Source: Streptomyces inhibens (lineage in GTDB: Bacteria; Actinomycetota; Actinomycetes; Streptomycetales; Streptomycetaceae). Taken from it: DNA of 33,191 nucleotides. The stretch lies in contig NZ_QUAC01000310.1 in NCBI RefSeq assembly GCF_003389455.1, positions 72,141 through 105,331 of the forward strand, read 5' to 3'. The position numbers were made by a program, and so were the translations under genes. Positions 17,334-24,896 of the stretch are shown here, in pieces (position 1 is the stretch's first letter; every line of letters begins with the position of its first letter). The notes beneath the pieces were generated by a model. That model did no database searches and was not told the DNA's origin. It saw only the letters and a program-made list of their open reading frames with translations.

Positions 17334-17522
17334 GCCTGGTGTCCTGTCCCAACGAAGTTAGTCGTCCGTATGCCGCTGACCTGCCTGGACTGGATTAGGT
17401 GAGATGCGTGGACTTGATTCGTTGAGACAGACGCCAGGTCTCCGGACTGGAGAAGGCTCAACCGGTGCTCCCACTCAGCCGACATGGCTGCCATCTCACC
17501 GATGTCGTGCCTGGACGACGGA

Positions 17523-17528
17523 TAGGCT
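17523..17528 (+). promoter_or_regulatory. -10 box of a probable leaderless promoter for the GNAT gene
   Basis: TAGGCT ends six bases before the ATG at 17535, so transcription would start at or next to the start codon. No ribosome site precedes the ATG, which agrees with a leaderless message. A matching -35 is not obvious. Confidence 0.4.
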
Positions 17529-17534
17529 CACGGC

Positions 17535-17972
17535 ATGGACGTCCGCGTAGACATCATCAGGGAAACGAGCCAGGAACTCGTCGACGCTTTTGGTCGGCTG
17601 TTGCCGCAGCTGTCCTCGACGGCGAAGCCGCTCGACTACGAAGCGGTCGACCGGATGGTGTCGTGTGACGCCAACACGGTGCTCGTCGCCCGGACGTCCG
17701 AGGCAATCGTCGGCACCCTGACTCTGGTGCTGTTGCCTTTGCCGTCTGGATTGCGAGCCCGTATCGAAGACGTGGTCGTTGACAGTGCGGTGCGAGGCCA
17801 GGGAGTCGCTGGCCTCCTCACCCAGGAGGCCTTGCGGATTGCCAGGGAGGCGGGCGCGCGGACGGTGGATCTCGCCTCCCGGCCGGATCGTGCGGCAGCG
17901 AACCGGCTGTATGAGCGTCTCGGCTTCCAAGCCAGGCAGTCCACCATCTATCGCTTCCTGCTCGACAGGTAG
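17535..17972 (+). CDS. GNAT family N-acetyltransferase (element cargo)
   Basis: 145-residue acetyl-CoA-dependent transferase. The GNAT core is complete: IRETSQELVDAFGRLLPQLS, the beta-hairpin IVGTLTLVLLPL, motif A (IEDVVVDSAVRGQGVAGLL) with the pyrophosphate-binding loop RGQGVAG, and motif B (AANRLYERLGFQ). The length is that of a minimal single-domain GNAT. The acceptor could be an amine on a small molecule, antibiotic or protein; nothing in the sequence decides this. It probably starts without a leader. It lies between the recombinase trio and a methyltransferase inside the inserted element, so it may be selected cargo. Intact, unlike the trio. Confidence 0.9.
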   Translation: MDVRVDIIRETSQELVDAFGRLLPQLSSTAKPLDYEAVDRMVSCDANTVLVARTSEAIVGTLTLVLLPLPSGLRARIEDVVVDSAVRGQGVAGLLTQEALRIAREAGARTVDLASRPDRAAANRLYERLGFQARQSTIYRFLLDR

Positions 17973-18276
17973 CAGGCTCCAGCCTCGGAGGGCTCTGGCC
18001 GCTGTCGAAGCTCAGCGAGATCTCAGCAGCGGCAGCCCGAACGACTCGGTTCGTTGAGAAAACGACTCGATTGAGTGAAACGCGACACCTGGCTCGCTTC
18101 GCAACTGAGATCGGGCATCGCGTCGACGCAACTGCGGGAGTCTGTTGCTGAGTTGCGGTGCCGATCTGTTGTGACGTGCCCAAGGGGCTTGCGGTGGGAC
18201 GGTGGAGAGTACTGCTGCCGCCGCAGGGCCACGCGCACGCCGACGTCGAGGTTCTGCGCCCAACTACCGTGATGCC
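17973..18276. other. Gene-free spacer between GNAT and methyltransferase genes
   Basis: No convincing coding frame. Near its end TACCGT (18265-18270) lies six bases before the methyltransferase ATG and may be the -10 box of another leaderless promoter. Nothing else seen. Confidence 0.4.
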
Positions 18277-18924
18277 ATGGCGCTGCTTTCTCATCTCCAC
18301 CGTTTCAATCAGAGGCATCCGTGGAGCCACAACGATCACTACGGCCCCTGGGTCGCCGACTGCGTGGCCGCGTCCGGGGCCCGCAACGTCCTCGACGTCG
18401 GGTGCGGTACGGGGAATCTTGCCGCACTGCTCCGCCACCGCGCCGCCACCGTCACCGGGCTCGAACCCGACCTCGCGACCGCCCGCGCCGCGGCGGAACG
18501 CTTCACCGACGACCCTGCGGTCACCATCGTCCAAGCCAACTTCGCAGACCGCGACCGGCAGCGGCACTGGGACGCCATAACCCTCGTCGCTGTCCTGCAC
18601 CACCTCCCGCTGGTGCCCACTTTGCGGGAACTGCGCGGCTGTCTCACCCCGGGCGGGCGCCTCGTGGTCGTCGGCTGCTACCGGGAGGCGGGACCCACCG
18701 ACCTGCTCGCCACCCTGCCGGCTGCACTCGCGAACCCAGTCATGGGACTGGCCAAGCACCCGGCCCGCGCCGCTGCGCTGCCCTTGCACATGACGGCACC
18801 CACCACCGACCCGCAGGAGACCCTGGGCGACATCCGGGCTGCGGCCGCACAGGAGCTACCCGGCGCCCGGATACACCGTCGCCTGTTCTGGCGGTACGCC
18901 CTGGTCTACGACGCGCAGTCCTGA
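18277..18924 (+). CDS. Class I SAM-dependent methyltransferase (element cargo)
   Basis: 215-residue methyltransferase starting MALLSHLHRFNQRHPWSHND. I chose ATG 18277 over GTG 18202 because the extra 25 residues (Ala/Arg-rich) look non-native and neither start has a ribosome site; TACCGT six bases upstream suggests a leaderless message. SAM-binding motif I is VLDVGCGTGNLAALL, with the acidic end of beta2 in VTGLEPD. Motif post-I is WDAITLVAVLHHLPL, and the sheet end is LTPGGRLVVVGCY. This is the UbiE/Methyltransf_11 type. The substrate cannot be predicted. It shares strand and island with the GNAT gene; the two could modify the same small molecule, but that is speculation. Confidence 0.88.
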   Translation: MALLSHLHRFNQRHPWSHNDHYGPWVADCVAASGARNVLDVGCGTGNLAALLRHRAATVTGLEPDLATARAAAERFTDDPAVTIVQANFADRDRQRHWDAITLVAVLHHLPLVPTLRELRGCLTPGGRLVVVGCYREAGPTDLLATLPAALANPVMGLAKHPARAAALPLHMTAPTTDPQETLGDIRAAAAQELPGARIHRRLFWRYALVYDAQS

Positions 18925-19045
18925 ACACTGGCCTGATCCCCGCAGGGTCCCCCGAAAGGCTGCTCCTCCGTCAACGGTCCCCGCGCGGCGCAACCGGGTG
19001 CTGCCTCAACCGCGGGACGGCTCACATCCATGGAAGGTGACACAA

Positions 19046-19064
19046 CCGCCTGAGGCATTCCGAG
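19046..19064. repeat. Right imperfect inverted repeat of the inserted element
   Basis: CCGCCTGAGGCATTCCGAG is the near-complement of 13321-13341. It lies 26 bases inside the right protein-homology junction at 19091. Confidence 0.5.
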
Positions 19065-19090
19065 AGTTCCAATACCCGACTCCACCATTA

Positions 19091-19639
19091 CGTGTCGGTG
19101 AACAGCGACGCCGCGAGGCCGTCGAGCGGGTTGCCGCCATGCAGTTCGACCGCAGCGGCGCCCGCATCTGGCGATCCGCTCAGACGCTCCTCGACTCCGA
19201 GCACGCTCGCCGCGCGATCGGCTCCGTCTCCGTCCCCTACGGCGTCTGCACCGAACCGTCGAACGTCGCGGCCGGTGGACACGACTGCCCACTCCGGTTC
19301 CGCTGCATCGGTTGCGGGCATTTCCGCACCGACGTCTCCTACCTCCCCGACCTGGAGGCATACCACGCAGATCTGCTGCGCAGCCGGGAGCGGATCGTCG
19401 CCTTCGCTGCCGAGCCCTGGGCCAAGACTGAGGCCACGCCCTCCGACCAGGAGATCACCCGAGTCCGTCACCTCATCAAGCGCGTCCACGCCGAGGTCGA
19501 TGACCTCACCGACGATGAGCGCTCCCAGATTCACGAGGCCACCGCCATCGTCCGCCGCACCCGTCGCGTGGTCTCGCTCGGTATGCCGCAGGTCCAAACG
19601 CCGGTCTTCGACCTTCACCCGGGAAGGACTGGCGCATGA
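19091..19639 (+). pseudogene. Tyrosine recombinase B, interrupted gene, downstream half
   Basis: C-terminal accessory domain of a large actinobacterial tyrosine recombinase. It reads RVGEQRRREAVERVAAMQFD, IWRSAQTLLDSEHARRAIGS, VPYGVCTEPSNV, GGHDCPLRFRCIGCGHFRTD, then VSYLPDLEAYHADLLRSRER. The four cysteines around CPLRFRCIGC form a metal-binding or disulfide knuckle typical of these proteins. The frame is open upstream to 18998, but homology starts at RVGE, which is exactly where the upstream half at 12978-13316 stops. The stop overlaps the next start (ATGA at 19636), showing the old operon structure is preserved. Confidence 0.82.
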
Positions 19640-20109
19640 CCAACTCGATGATCGACGGCCGACGATCGGACTCCCAACGGCGCCGCGAGCGGGTCCTCAA
19701 AGCACTGGACGCGCTCACTGCCAGCGGAGACGACATCACCGTCTCCGGTCTCGCTCGCGCCGCACGAGTGGACCGCACCTTCCTCTATCGCCACCACGAT
19801 CTCCTCGAACGCGTTCACGCAGCAGCGACCACTCCCGCAGAGCACGGCCAGATCGCCGCAGTCAGCCGCGCCTCCCTGCAGGCGGACCTGGCCAACGCCC
19901 TGGAGCGCAACAAGCGGCTCACAGTGCGAGTACGGCAACTGGAGAAACGCCTGTCCGAGGACCTCGGTGAGGCCGTCTGGGCCGATTCCGGCCTTGGCGC
20001 TCCTGCCGACATCGACCAGCTCCAACGCCGCATTGTCACGCTGGAGCACGAGCTCGCCGACAAGGCCAATGAGCTGGAGGAGCGAACCGAGAACTCACCC
20101 GGGCCCTGA
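19636..20109 (+). CDS. DUF6262 / TnpC-like accessory protein
   Basis: 157-residue partner of recombinase B. N-terminus: SQRRRERVLKALDALTASGD, then DITVSGLARAARVDRTFLYR, a TetR-like HTH in which the YRH...DLLERV end is visible. The C-terminal half is a coiled coil (LQADLANALERNKRLTVRVR, QLEKRLSED, LEHELADKANELEERTENS). Small proteins of this layout follow large recombinases in Tn554-like and related actinobacterial elements, where TnpC-type factors influence transposition. It is coupled to recombinase B by the ATGA overlap. Intact, although its recombinase is broken. The DUF name rests on recollection of the family. Confidence 0.75.
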   Translation: MTNSMIDGRRSDSQRRRERVLKALDALTASGDDITVSGLARAARVDRTFLYRHHDLLERVHAAATTPAEHGQIAAVSRASLQADLANALERNKRLTVRVRQLEKRLSEDLGEAVWADSGLGAPADIDQLQRRIVTLEHELADKANELEERTENSPGP

Positions 20110-20246
20110 ACCAACCCCATCCAGCCTGATTCCCACTCGGTGGCCCCGCCTTCGACGGGGCCACCGCCACACTCTGCAGACATCGCATCCGCATCAGGCA
20201 ATAGAGCACTACCATAGTCGCCTTCGCGCTGGCGAGAATATTAGAT

Positions 20247-21491
20247 TCAAGGACACCCAACTGGCGTGGGAACCCATTTTCCGGTGCAACGCTTTTTCTT
20301 GTCTAGGTTTCCGATCTGGTATTCCTTTGGCCCTCGTACCGCTCTCCTAAAGTCCACATCACTCAGCTCAGCGTCCACCACTGTGGATGCCGTGAAGTCT
20401 GATCCGTCGACCACTGCAGAGTTCATGCGGGCAGCAGAAAAGTTAGAGGCTGCAACGCTGCTGCCACTAAAGTCAGATTGCGCAACGACAGAGCCGCGAA
20501 AATCAGATAGCCCAAAGTCCGCCTTGTTCAGTTCGGCTTGGGGGAACCAAGTTCCAGCAAAGATCGCACCCCTTAGCAAGGAGTCGCTGAAGTTTACCTT
20601 GTCCAATACTGCCCCCTTGAAGTTGACCGATCCTCTAGACGCCCAGTCTGTCAACTCGTCAACTTCTCCGGGCTTCAGCTTGGCGTAGCTGAAGTTGGCT
20701 CCCGTCAAACGGGCACCACTGAAGTCGGCACCCATGATCCACGCTTTACTGAAATTCACACCTTCAAGCTGAGCGCCTCGGAGGTCAACACTTGTAAGGT
20801 TCAACTCGAAACCGGGAGGATCGTTGGCGACATCACGCCGGCCTAGCACCAATGCGGCAGCCTCAATGTCCGTTGGAACTGTATGCAGCGGTTGAGGCAT
20901 CGCGGTGCGGGCCTCTGGAGTCTTGGGAGCTGACGATTCCTTGCTTGGCATTTTGGGGGCTTTAGAGTTCTCGCGCAGGAACCCGGCCAACACATTCATA
21001 ATGATGCCCTGATCCTTCGGAGACTCATGCGCGATTCGCTCTAGCGCGTAGATCCCTCCGAGGCGCACCGCCAATTGATCATCGCCGAGTTGACCAACCG
21101 CTGAAGTGAAGCGTTCAGTGATTTGCCCTTTGGCGGTAAGGTCCACGGTTTCTACTGCTGTGCGCGTCGTTTGAGCGGTATAGACCAGCGCACCAACAGT
21201 TGAAATAGCAGCCAGTCCAGCGAGTATAGTCTGGGCCCATCGGTGGGCTGCTTCGCCGCGTGACGACCCGGAGGCGGATGACGATGGCTCCGGCGCCCTG
21301 TTCGCGATGTCACCCTCGGGCTGCCGCGGTTCCTCCTCTTCAGCCTCAGGCGACCCGCTTTGATGAGGAATGACCTCGGTGCGTACGGGTGCCGATTGAT
21401 CCGCTGCGTTGCCCCCTGACGCACCGTCGCCCGAGGGCACGGGCGTGTTACCCGAGCCGGACTCGGTGGTCTCGCTGGGAGCGTCTTGCAT
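20247..21491 (-). CDS. Membrane-anchored pentapeptide-repeat protein
   Basis: 414 residues if started at ATG 21491, which has GGGAG nine bases upstream; the frame is open to 21620 and an ATG at 21530 is an alternative. The N-terminal 100 residues are acidic, Ser/Pro/Glu-rich and probably disordered. One membrane helix follows (TILAGLAAISTVGALVYTAQ), then a helical segment GQITERFTSAVGQLGDDQLA and VRLGGIYALERIAHESPKDQ, common in actinobacterial pentapeptide membrane proteins. The C-terminus carries A(D/N)LxX repeats: LRGAQLEGVNFSKAWIMGAD, ANFSYAKL, VNFSDSLLRGAIFAG, ADFGLSDFRGSVVAQSDFSG. Cellular role unknown. The base composition is visibly AT-richer than its neighbours, consistent with transfer from elsewhere. 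Confidence 0.85.
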   Translation of the reverse strand: MQDAPSETTESGSGNTPVPSGDGASGGNAADQSAPVRTEVIPHQSGSPEAEEEEPRQPEGDIANRAPEPSSSASGSSRGEAAHRWAQTILAGLAAISTVGALVYTAQTTRTAVETVDLTAKGQITERFTSAVGQLGDDQLAVRLGGIYALERIAHESPKDQGIIMNVLAGFLRENSKAPKMPSKESSAPKTPEARTAMPQPLHTVPTDIEAAALVLGRRDVANDPPGFELNLTSVDLRGAQLEGVNFSKAWIMGADFSGARLTGANFSYAKLKPGEVDELTDWASRGSVNFKGAVLDKVNFSDSLLRGAIFAGTWFPQAELNKADFGLSDFRGSVVAQSDFSGSSVAASNFSAARMNSAVVDGSDFTASTVVDAELSDVDFRRAVRGPKEYQIGNLDKKKRCTGKWVPTPVGCP

Positions 21492-21944
21492 GCCCTGGTT
21501 CTCCCGCTCTCCCACCGACTTGCCTTCCATTGCGCACAGTTGAGGTCTGTCGCCTGACCATGATGGTCCTGCAGAATCGCAGAGTAGAAGCACAGTGACA
21601 GCAGTAGCAAGGCGGGACACGGCTGCCGCCGAGCTCGGCAGTCGAGAGCCGTTTCATCTGGCAGGTTCCGGTAGGGCATGTGCTTCGTCAGCAGGCAGGG
21701 CTCCATCCGGCTGATCCATCGGTGGGGCGATGCGCCTCACGGTCTCGGCCAGCTGTCCCTGAAGGGGCAGAACAACGATCTACGCACAGGTCAACCTCCG
21801 AGCCCTGTTCGAGACCTGCGAACCCGCTTCTTCGGCAGTTGCACCTCGCCCTCACGTAATCCCTCGATCTAGCGATAGCACCACACGTGTTGCGCGCGCT
21901 ATCGTCCTCTGCCTAGCCGCTGAGCTGCGCTGATCCTCAACGGA
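21492..21944. other. Gene-free region upstream of the pentapeptide gene
   Basis: About 450 bases in which I see no supportable gene. It should hold the promoter of the pentapeptide-repeat gene, but I cannot mark one with confidence. Confidence 0.4.
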
Positions 21945-22339
21945 TCACGCCGCACGACAGTCATCCCCCAGAGAATCGGTGCGCACCAGGTTCAGCGCGA
22001 GGTTGCGGGCGCTGGCTGCGCCACGGCCCGGGGCAGGGCGAGGATCCGAACCCGGGGGTCTTCGGCGACGGCCTTCGGTACGAGAGCGGGGTCGGCGCCG
22101 TCCACAGCCAGTACTGCCCAGGGGACGGTCTGGGCCGTCAGGCTGGCGTGCAGGGCTTCGACGTAGCCAAGCCGCGAGGGGCGCAGCTGGGTAGCGATGA
22201 CAAGGGTGATGTCGGGGGACAGAGGGGACAGAGGGGTCTCCTGGCGATGCTGGATAGGGCAGAGGCACATGGGGCAGCGGTTGTCCCATGGGTGATCGAC
22301 CGTTGCGTGGGAGCGGAGGACCGTACGGCTGGTCAACAC
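21945..22339 (-). pseudogene. Glycosyltransferase family 2 N-terminal remnant, frameshifted
   Basis: The minus strand reads DITLVIATQLRPSRLGYVEA, then LHASLTAQTVPWAVLAVDGA, matching the start of a GT-A glycosyltransferase: beta1, the helix, and a weak version of the nucleotide-binding aspartate region. After LALPRAV the homologous text moves frame and continues GAASARNLALNLVRT; one base appears missing near 22017. It then ends at a stop at 21945, before the DxD catalytic region. It is both frameshifted and truncated and cannot be functional. Confidence 0.65.
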
Positions 22340-22358
22340 GACTGTGGTGAGGCCGGCT

Positions 22359-22712
22359 TCAGATGCTGCGGGCCCGTGCGGTGGGGGCTGTTACTGCAGG
22401 TACAGGTGCAGCCGGTTTGCGGGGGCGCTGGGGTGCGTCACTGCGGAGCTGCTGTGCGGCGGTCCGTAGGAGCGCGCCGACCTGGTCGAGGTGCCACTGG
22501 AGGAGCAGTTGGACATCATGCGGGGCGGTGATGCGCTCGCCGCTGCCCGGCTGCACGATGTGCTGGTGGAGGAACCCGAGGCGACCGATGACCTGGCCGA
22601 GATGGCTGAGGGCGTCTCCCCGCGGTGCCGCGCACCGGGTGAGTGCGGCGGTCCCGAGGCGCTCACCGGGGCCGTGTGCCCAGCGGCATTCGATTTCGTA
22701 CCGGTAGCTGGT
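22359..22712 (-). pseudogene. Unknown protein, start lost or frameshifted
   Basis: Not recognised. A coherent frame runs from about 22712 to the stop at 22359: SYRYEIECRWAHGPGERLGT, LSHLGQVIGRLGFLHQHIV, HDVQLLLQWHLDQVGALLRT, then a Pro/Ala-rich tail. The upstream neighbour ends with CGATGAGG, which should supply an ATGA-overlap start, but that ATG runs straight into TAG while the good frame is one base away. Either one base was gained or lost at about 22717-22722, or an unusual start is used. In frame, the first usable codon is the GTG near 22556, which would drop half the protein. Confidence 0.45.
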
Positions 22713-22719
22713 GACTACC

Positions 22720-22887
22720 TCATCGCTGCTCCGTCAGAACGTGGCTGATATCCGTGACCACGGAGTGGACGGCCGGGCTGATGTCGTTGCCCCGACGCAC
22801 GTGATCCGCCTGCGGCAGGTCGGTGATGATGCGGTCGAGGGCTCGGGCCAGGCGCAGGAAGTAGTCGGGGTGAGCGAGGTCAGGCAT
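22720..22887 (-). CDS. Small hypothetical protein (55 aa)
   Basis: Not recognised. ATG 22887 gives MPDLAHPDYFLRLARALDRI, then ITDLPQADHVRRGNDISPA and VVTDISHVLTEQR: a soluble, probably helical peptide with good Streptomyces codon use. An AAGGC-like ribosome site lies about 13 bases upstream. The stop overlaps the former start of the next frame, so the pair was probably one operon with the broken gene downstream. Confidence 0.5.
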   Translation of the reverse strand: MPDLAHPDYFLRLARALDRIITDLPQADHVRRGNDISPAVHSVVTDISHVLTEQR

Positions 22888-23070
22888 CTGCGCTTTTCTG
22901 CCTTGTCGTTATCGCCGTGTTTTCTTTCGGGGTTGGGGCGTGGCGGATGAGGTTGTTGGTGTGCTCTTTGGCGTGGCCAGCTGTGTGGTCCTCGACGGTG
23001 TGGCCGGGACTGCGCGTGCGGGACTCCACAGCGCGGGGTGGTCGCTGAACCGTGTACGGGGGTCCGTCCT

Positions 23071-23508
23071 TCAGCCGACAAAGGGGCCATGCAGCGCGTG
23101 CGGCTGTTCGGTGAGGCTGAGAACCTCGATGCCGTGTGGATTCAGGACATACCCCCCACTGCAGGTCCTGTTCGGCGGCGGTTCGCTCGGTGACAGTCAT
23201 GCGCTGGACAGGTGAGCCGTCGGTGGTGATCAGGTTGTCCATCTGCCGGCTCGGCCACTTCGCTCCTCCGGTGAGCGCGGTGAGAAGCGCTTCGGGGCGC
23301 CGTCGAGCAGGTCGGTACCCAACTCCTCCCATCCGACATCCACATCGTCGATGAGCTGCTGTGCCATGGCCGTGATGTCACCGCCGAAACGGTGCTTGTA
23401 CGCGGCGAGCAGCAGGGGGAGGCGGTTGCTTGGTAGGCCGTTGAAGTGGACGTAGATGCCGGTGTATCCGGTATCGGTGGGCAGGGCTATGACGGAACGC
23501 GTGGTCAA
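23071..23508 (-). pseudogene. Unknown protein with two frameshifts
   Basis: Pieces in three frames join into one natural-looking protein of about 145 residues. TTG 23508 gives MTTRSVIALPTDTGYTGIYV, HFNGLPSNRLPLLLAAYKHR and DVDVGWEELGTDLLDGAP. A shift near 23298 gives EALLTALTGGAKWPSRQMDN, TVTERTAAEQDLQWG. A second shift in a run of six G (23152-23157 on the plus strand, as C) gives YVLNPHGIEVLSLTEQPHAL and the end HGPFVG. Family not recognised. One of several genes in this island broken by small indels. Confidence 0.55.
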
Positions 23509-23819
23509 GGTGGCCTGCGGGAACGGTGGTCAGTGGCTGGTGTCCCGCGGGCTTGGCGGGTGCGGCATCGGGACCGCTCGGTGCGGGCGGGGCACCGGGA
23601 GCGGTCGTTTGCTTGTGGTTTCGGACGTCTTTTCAGACGGCGAGCATGGCGGCGCTCAAAGTGGTGTCAGGGGCATCCGTGGGTCGCGGTGCGGTCGCGC
23701 ACTCACGGACCTTTCACCGCAGCACTTCGTTACGCCGGCACCCTCGAACATCCCGACCTGACCGTTGGAGTCGGCGTACGCGTGAACATGTCCAGCAGCA
23801 GGAAGTGGCAGGGGTCTCC
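23509..23819. other. Gene-free region upstream of the NmrA-type gene
   Basis: Several short overlapping frames on the plus strand, none with recognisable homology or a credible start. Probably eroded sequence. The MerR-type promoter begins at 23820. Confidence 0.4.
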
Positions 23820-23850
23820 TTGACCTGAAGTGTGATTGAGCTTCTAGCGT
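23820..23850 (+). promoter_or_regulatory. MerR-type promoter with 19-bp spacer
   Basis: TTGACC (23820-23825) and TAGCGT (23845-23850) are separated by exactly 19 bases, the long spacer characteristic of promoters that MerR/SoxR activators untwist. The spacer starts TGAAGTGTGATTGAGCTTC, with weak dyad symmetry (GAAG/CTTC). It lies 41 bases upstream of the NmrA-type gene. No merR gene is present in this window. Confidence 0.45.
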
Positions 23851-23890
23851 GTCCTCTAGTTGATCATCTGACGACGGGAGAAACACGCTC

Positions 23891-24724
23891 ATGATCCTCG
23901 TGACCGGAGCCACCGGAAACATAGGCAGTGCACTGTTGAAGGAGCTGCACGCATGCGGTGCCGGGCCGCTGAGAGGGCTCACCCGTGATGCCGCACAGGC
24001 CACCTTCCCCGAAGGGGTCGAGGCCGTGGAGGGCGACTTCGCGGAGCCGGCGTCGTTGAAGCCCGCGCTGGAGGGGGTGCGCTTGCTGTTTCTTGTGTCG
24101 CGTCTGGGCTCGGACGCCGACATCCTCGAAGCTGCCCGGCAGGCGGGTGTGGAGCACGTGGTGCTGGTGTCGTCGATTACCGTCCAGACCCATCCGCACC
24201 TGGGCCCCGCCGGCGAGAACCTGGCGGTGGAGCAGCTGCTCAAAGAAAGCGGCATGGCCTGGACGATCCTGCGGCCGACGCAGTTCGCCTCGAACGCCCT
24301 GATGTGGGCCGCTTCCATCCGTGAGCACGAGACCGTCCGCGCGCCGTACGCGGACACCGCACTGCCCACCATCCACCCTGCGGACATCGCGTCGGTGGCA
24401 CGGGTGGCGCTGACCGAGCCCGGCCACCAGGGGCGCACGTATGCCTTGACCGGTCCAGAGCCGGTGACCGCCCGGCAGCAGGTCGAGGCCATCGCGGCAG
24501 CACTGGGTCGGGAGGTGCCCTTCGCTGAGATCAGCCGCGAGCAGGCCCACGCACAGATGGCCGCGGTCTTCGGGGCCGAGGCCGCAGAAGCGGTGCTCGA
24601 CGTCACGGGCGGAGACGTCAACGATGAGCTGCTGACGGTGCGCGACACGGTTTCGCAGGTCACCGGAGCCCCGGCCCGGCCGTTCCGGCAGTGGGCTTCA
24701 GAGAATGCCACCGCCTTCCACTGA
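23891..24724 (+). CDS. NmrA-like NAD(P)-binding atypical short-chain dehydrogenase
   Basis: 277-residue soluble oxidoreductase or redox sensor. It opens with MILVTGATGNIGSALLKELH, the GxxGxxG Rossmann loop of atypical SDRs. Next come the acidic-free beta2 region (RGLTRDA), VEAVEGDFAEPASLKPALEG, and VEHVVLVSSITVQTHPHLGP in place of a classical YxxxK. Relatives include NmrA-type proteins and quinone oxidoreductases of the QOR2/azoreductase kind. GGGAG lies 12 bases before the ATG. Downstream lies only a remnant, so it is probably a single-gene transcript under the MerR-type promoter. The activity is not settled by sequence. Confidence 0.88.
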   Translation: MILVTGATGNIGSALLKELHACGAGPLRGLTRDAAQATFPEGVEAVEGDFAEPASLKPALEGVRLLFLVSRLGSDADILEAARQAGVEHVVLVSSITVQTHPHLGPAGENLAVEQLLKESGMAWTILRPTQFASNALMWAASIREHETVRAPYADTALPTIHPADIASVARVALTEPGHQGRTYALTGPEPVTARQQVEAIAAALGREVPFAEISREQAHAQMAAVFGAEAAEAVLDVTGGDVNDELLTVRDTVSQVTGAPARPFRQWASENATAFH

Positions 24725-24896
24725 ATCGCTTGGGCCTGAGCACGTTCTGTACTTGGGTGGGCGCTTTCAGAGATACGCCAACAGTTGGACGCGTCGTGGG
24801 TTCGGGGACACACGACGCGCATCAGGCTCCTCGTCGGCCCAGCACCCTTGGGTTCGTAGGGATCAGGACGCAGGTATTCGCGAACTCGCGGACCTT

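Larger units (their letters stand above)
13317..19090 (+). mobile_element. ~5.77-kb mobile element inserted in recombinase gene B
   Basis: The two halves of recombinase B (ending ...TTQSYY at 13316 and resuming RVGEQRRREAVERV at 19091) lie on the same strand, and joined they form a continuous family C-terminus. The material between is therefore best read as an insertion. It holds a recombinase-HTH-zinc-ribbon operon (13481-17333), a GNAT gene and a methyltransferase gene. Imperfect inverted repeats lie near both ends (13321-13341 and 19046-19064). I could not find a convincing target-site duplication. The boundaries come from protein homology and could be off by tens of bases, particularly on the right, where the repeat stops 26 bases short of the junction. 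Confidence 0.65.

Noticed and set aside
13311..19093. Shared TAC at both element junctions as a target-site duplication
   Set aside because: Three bases can match by chance, and the surrounding bases do not support a consistent duplication.
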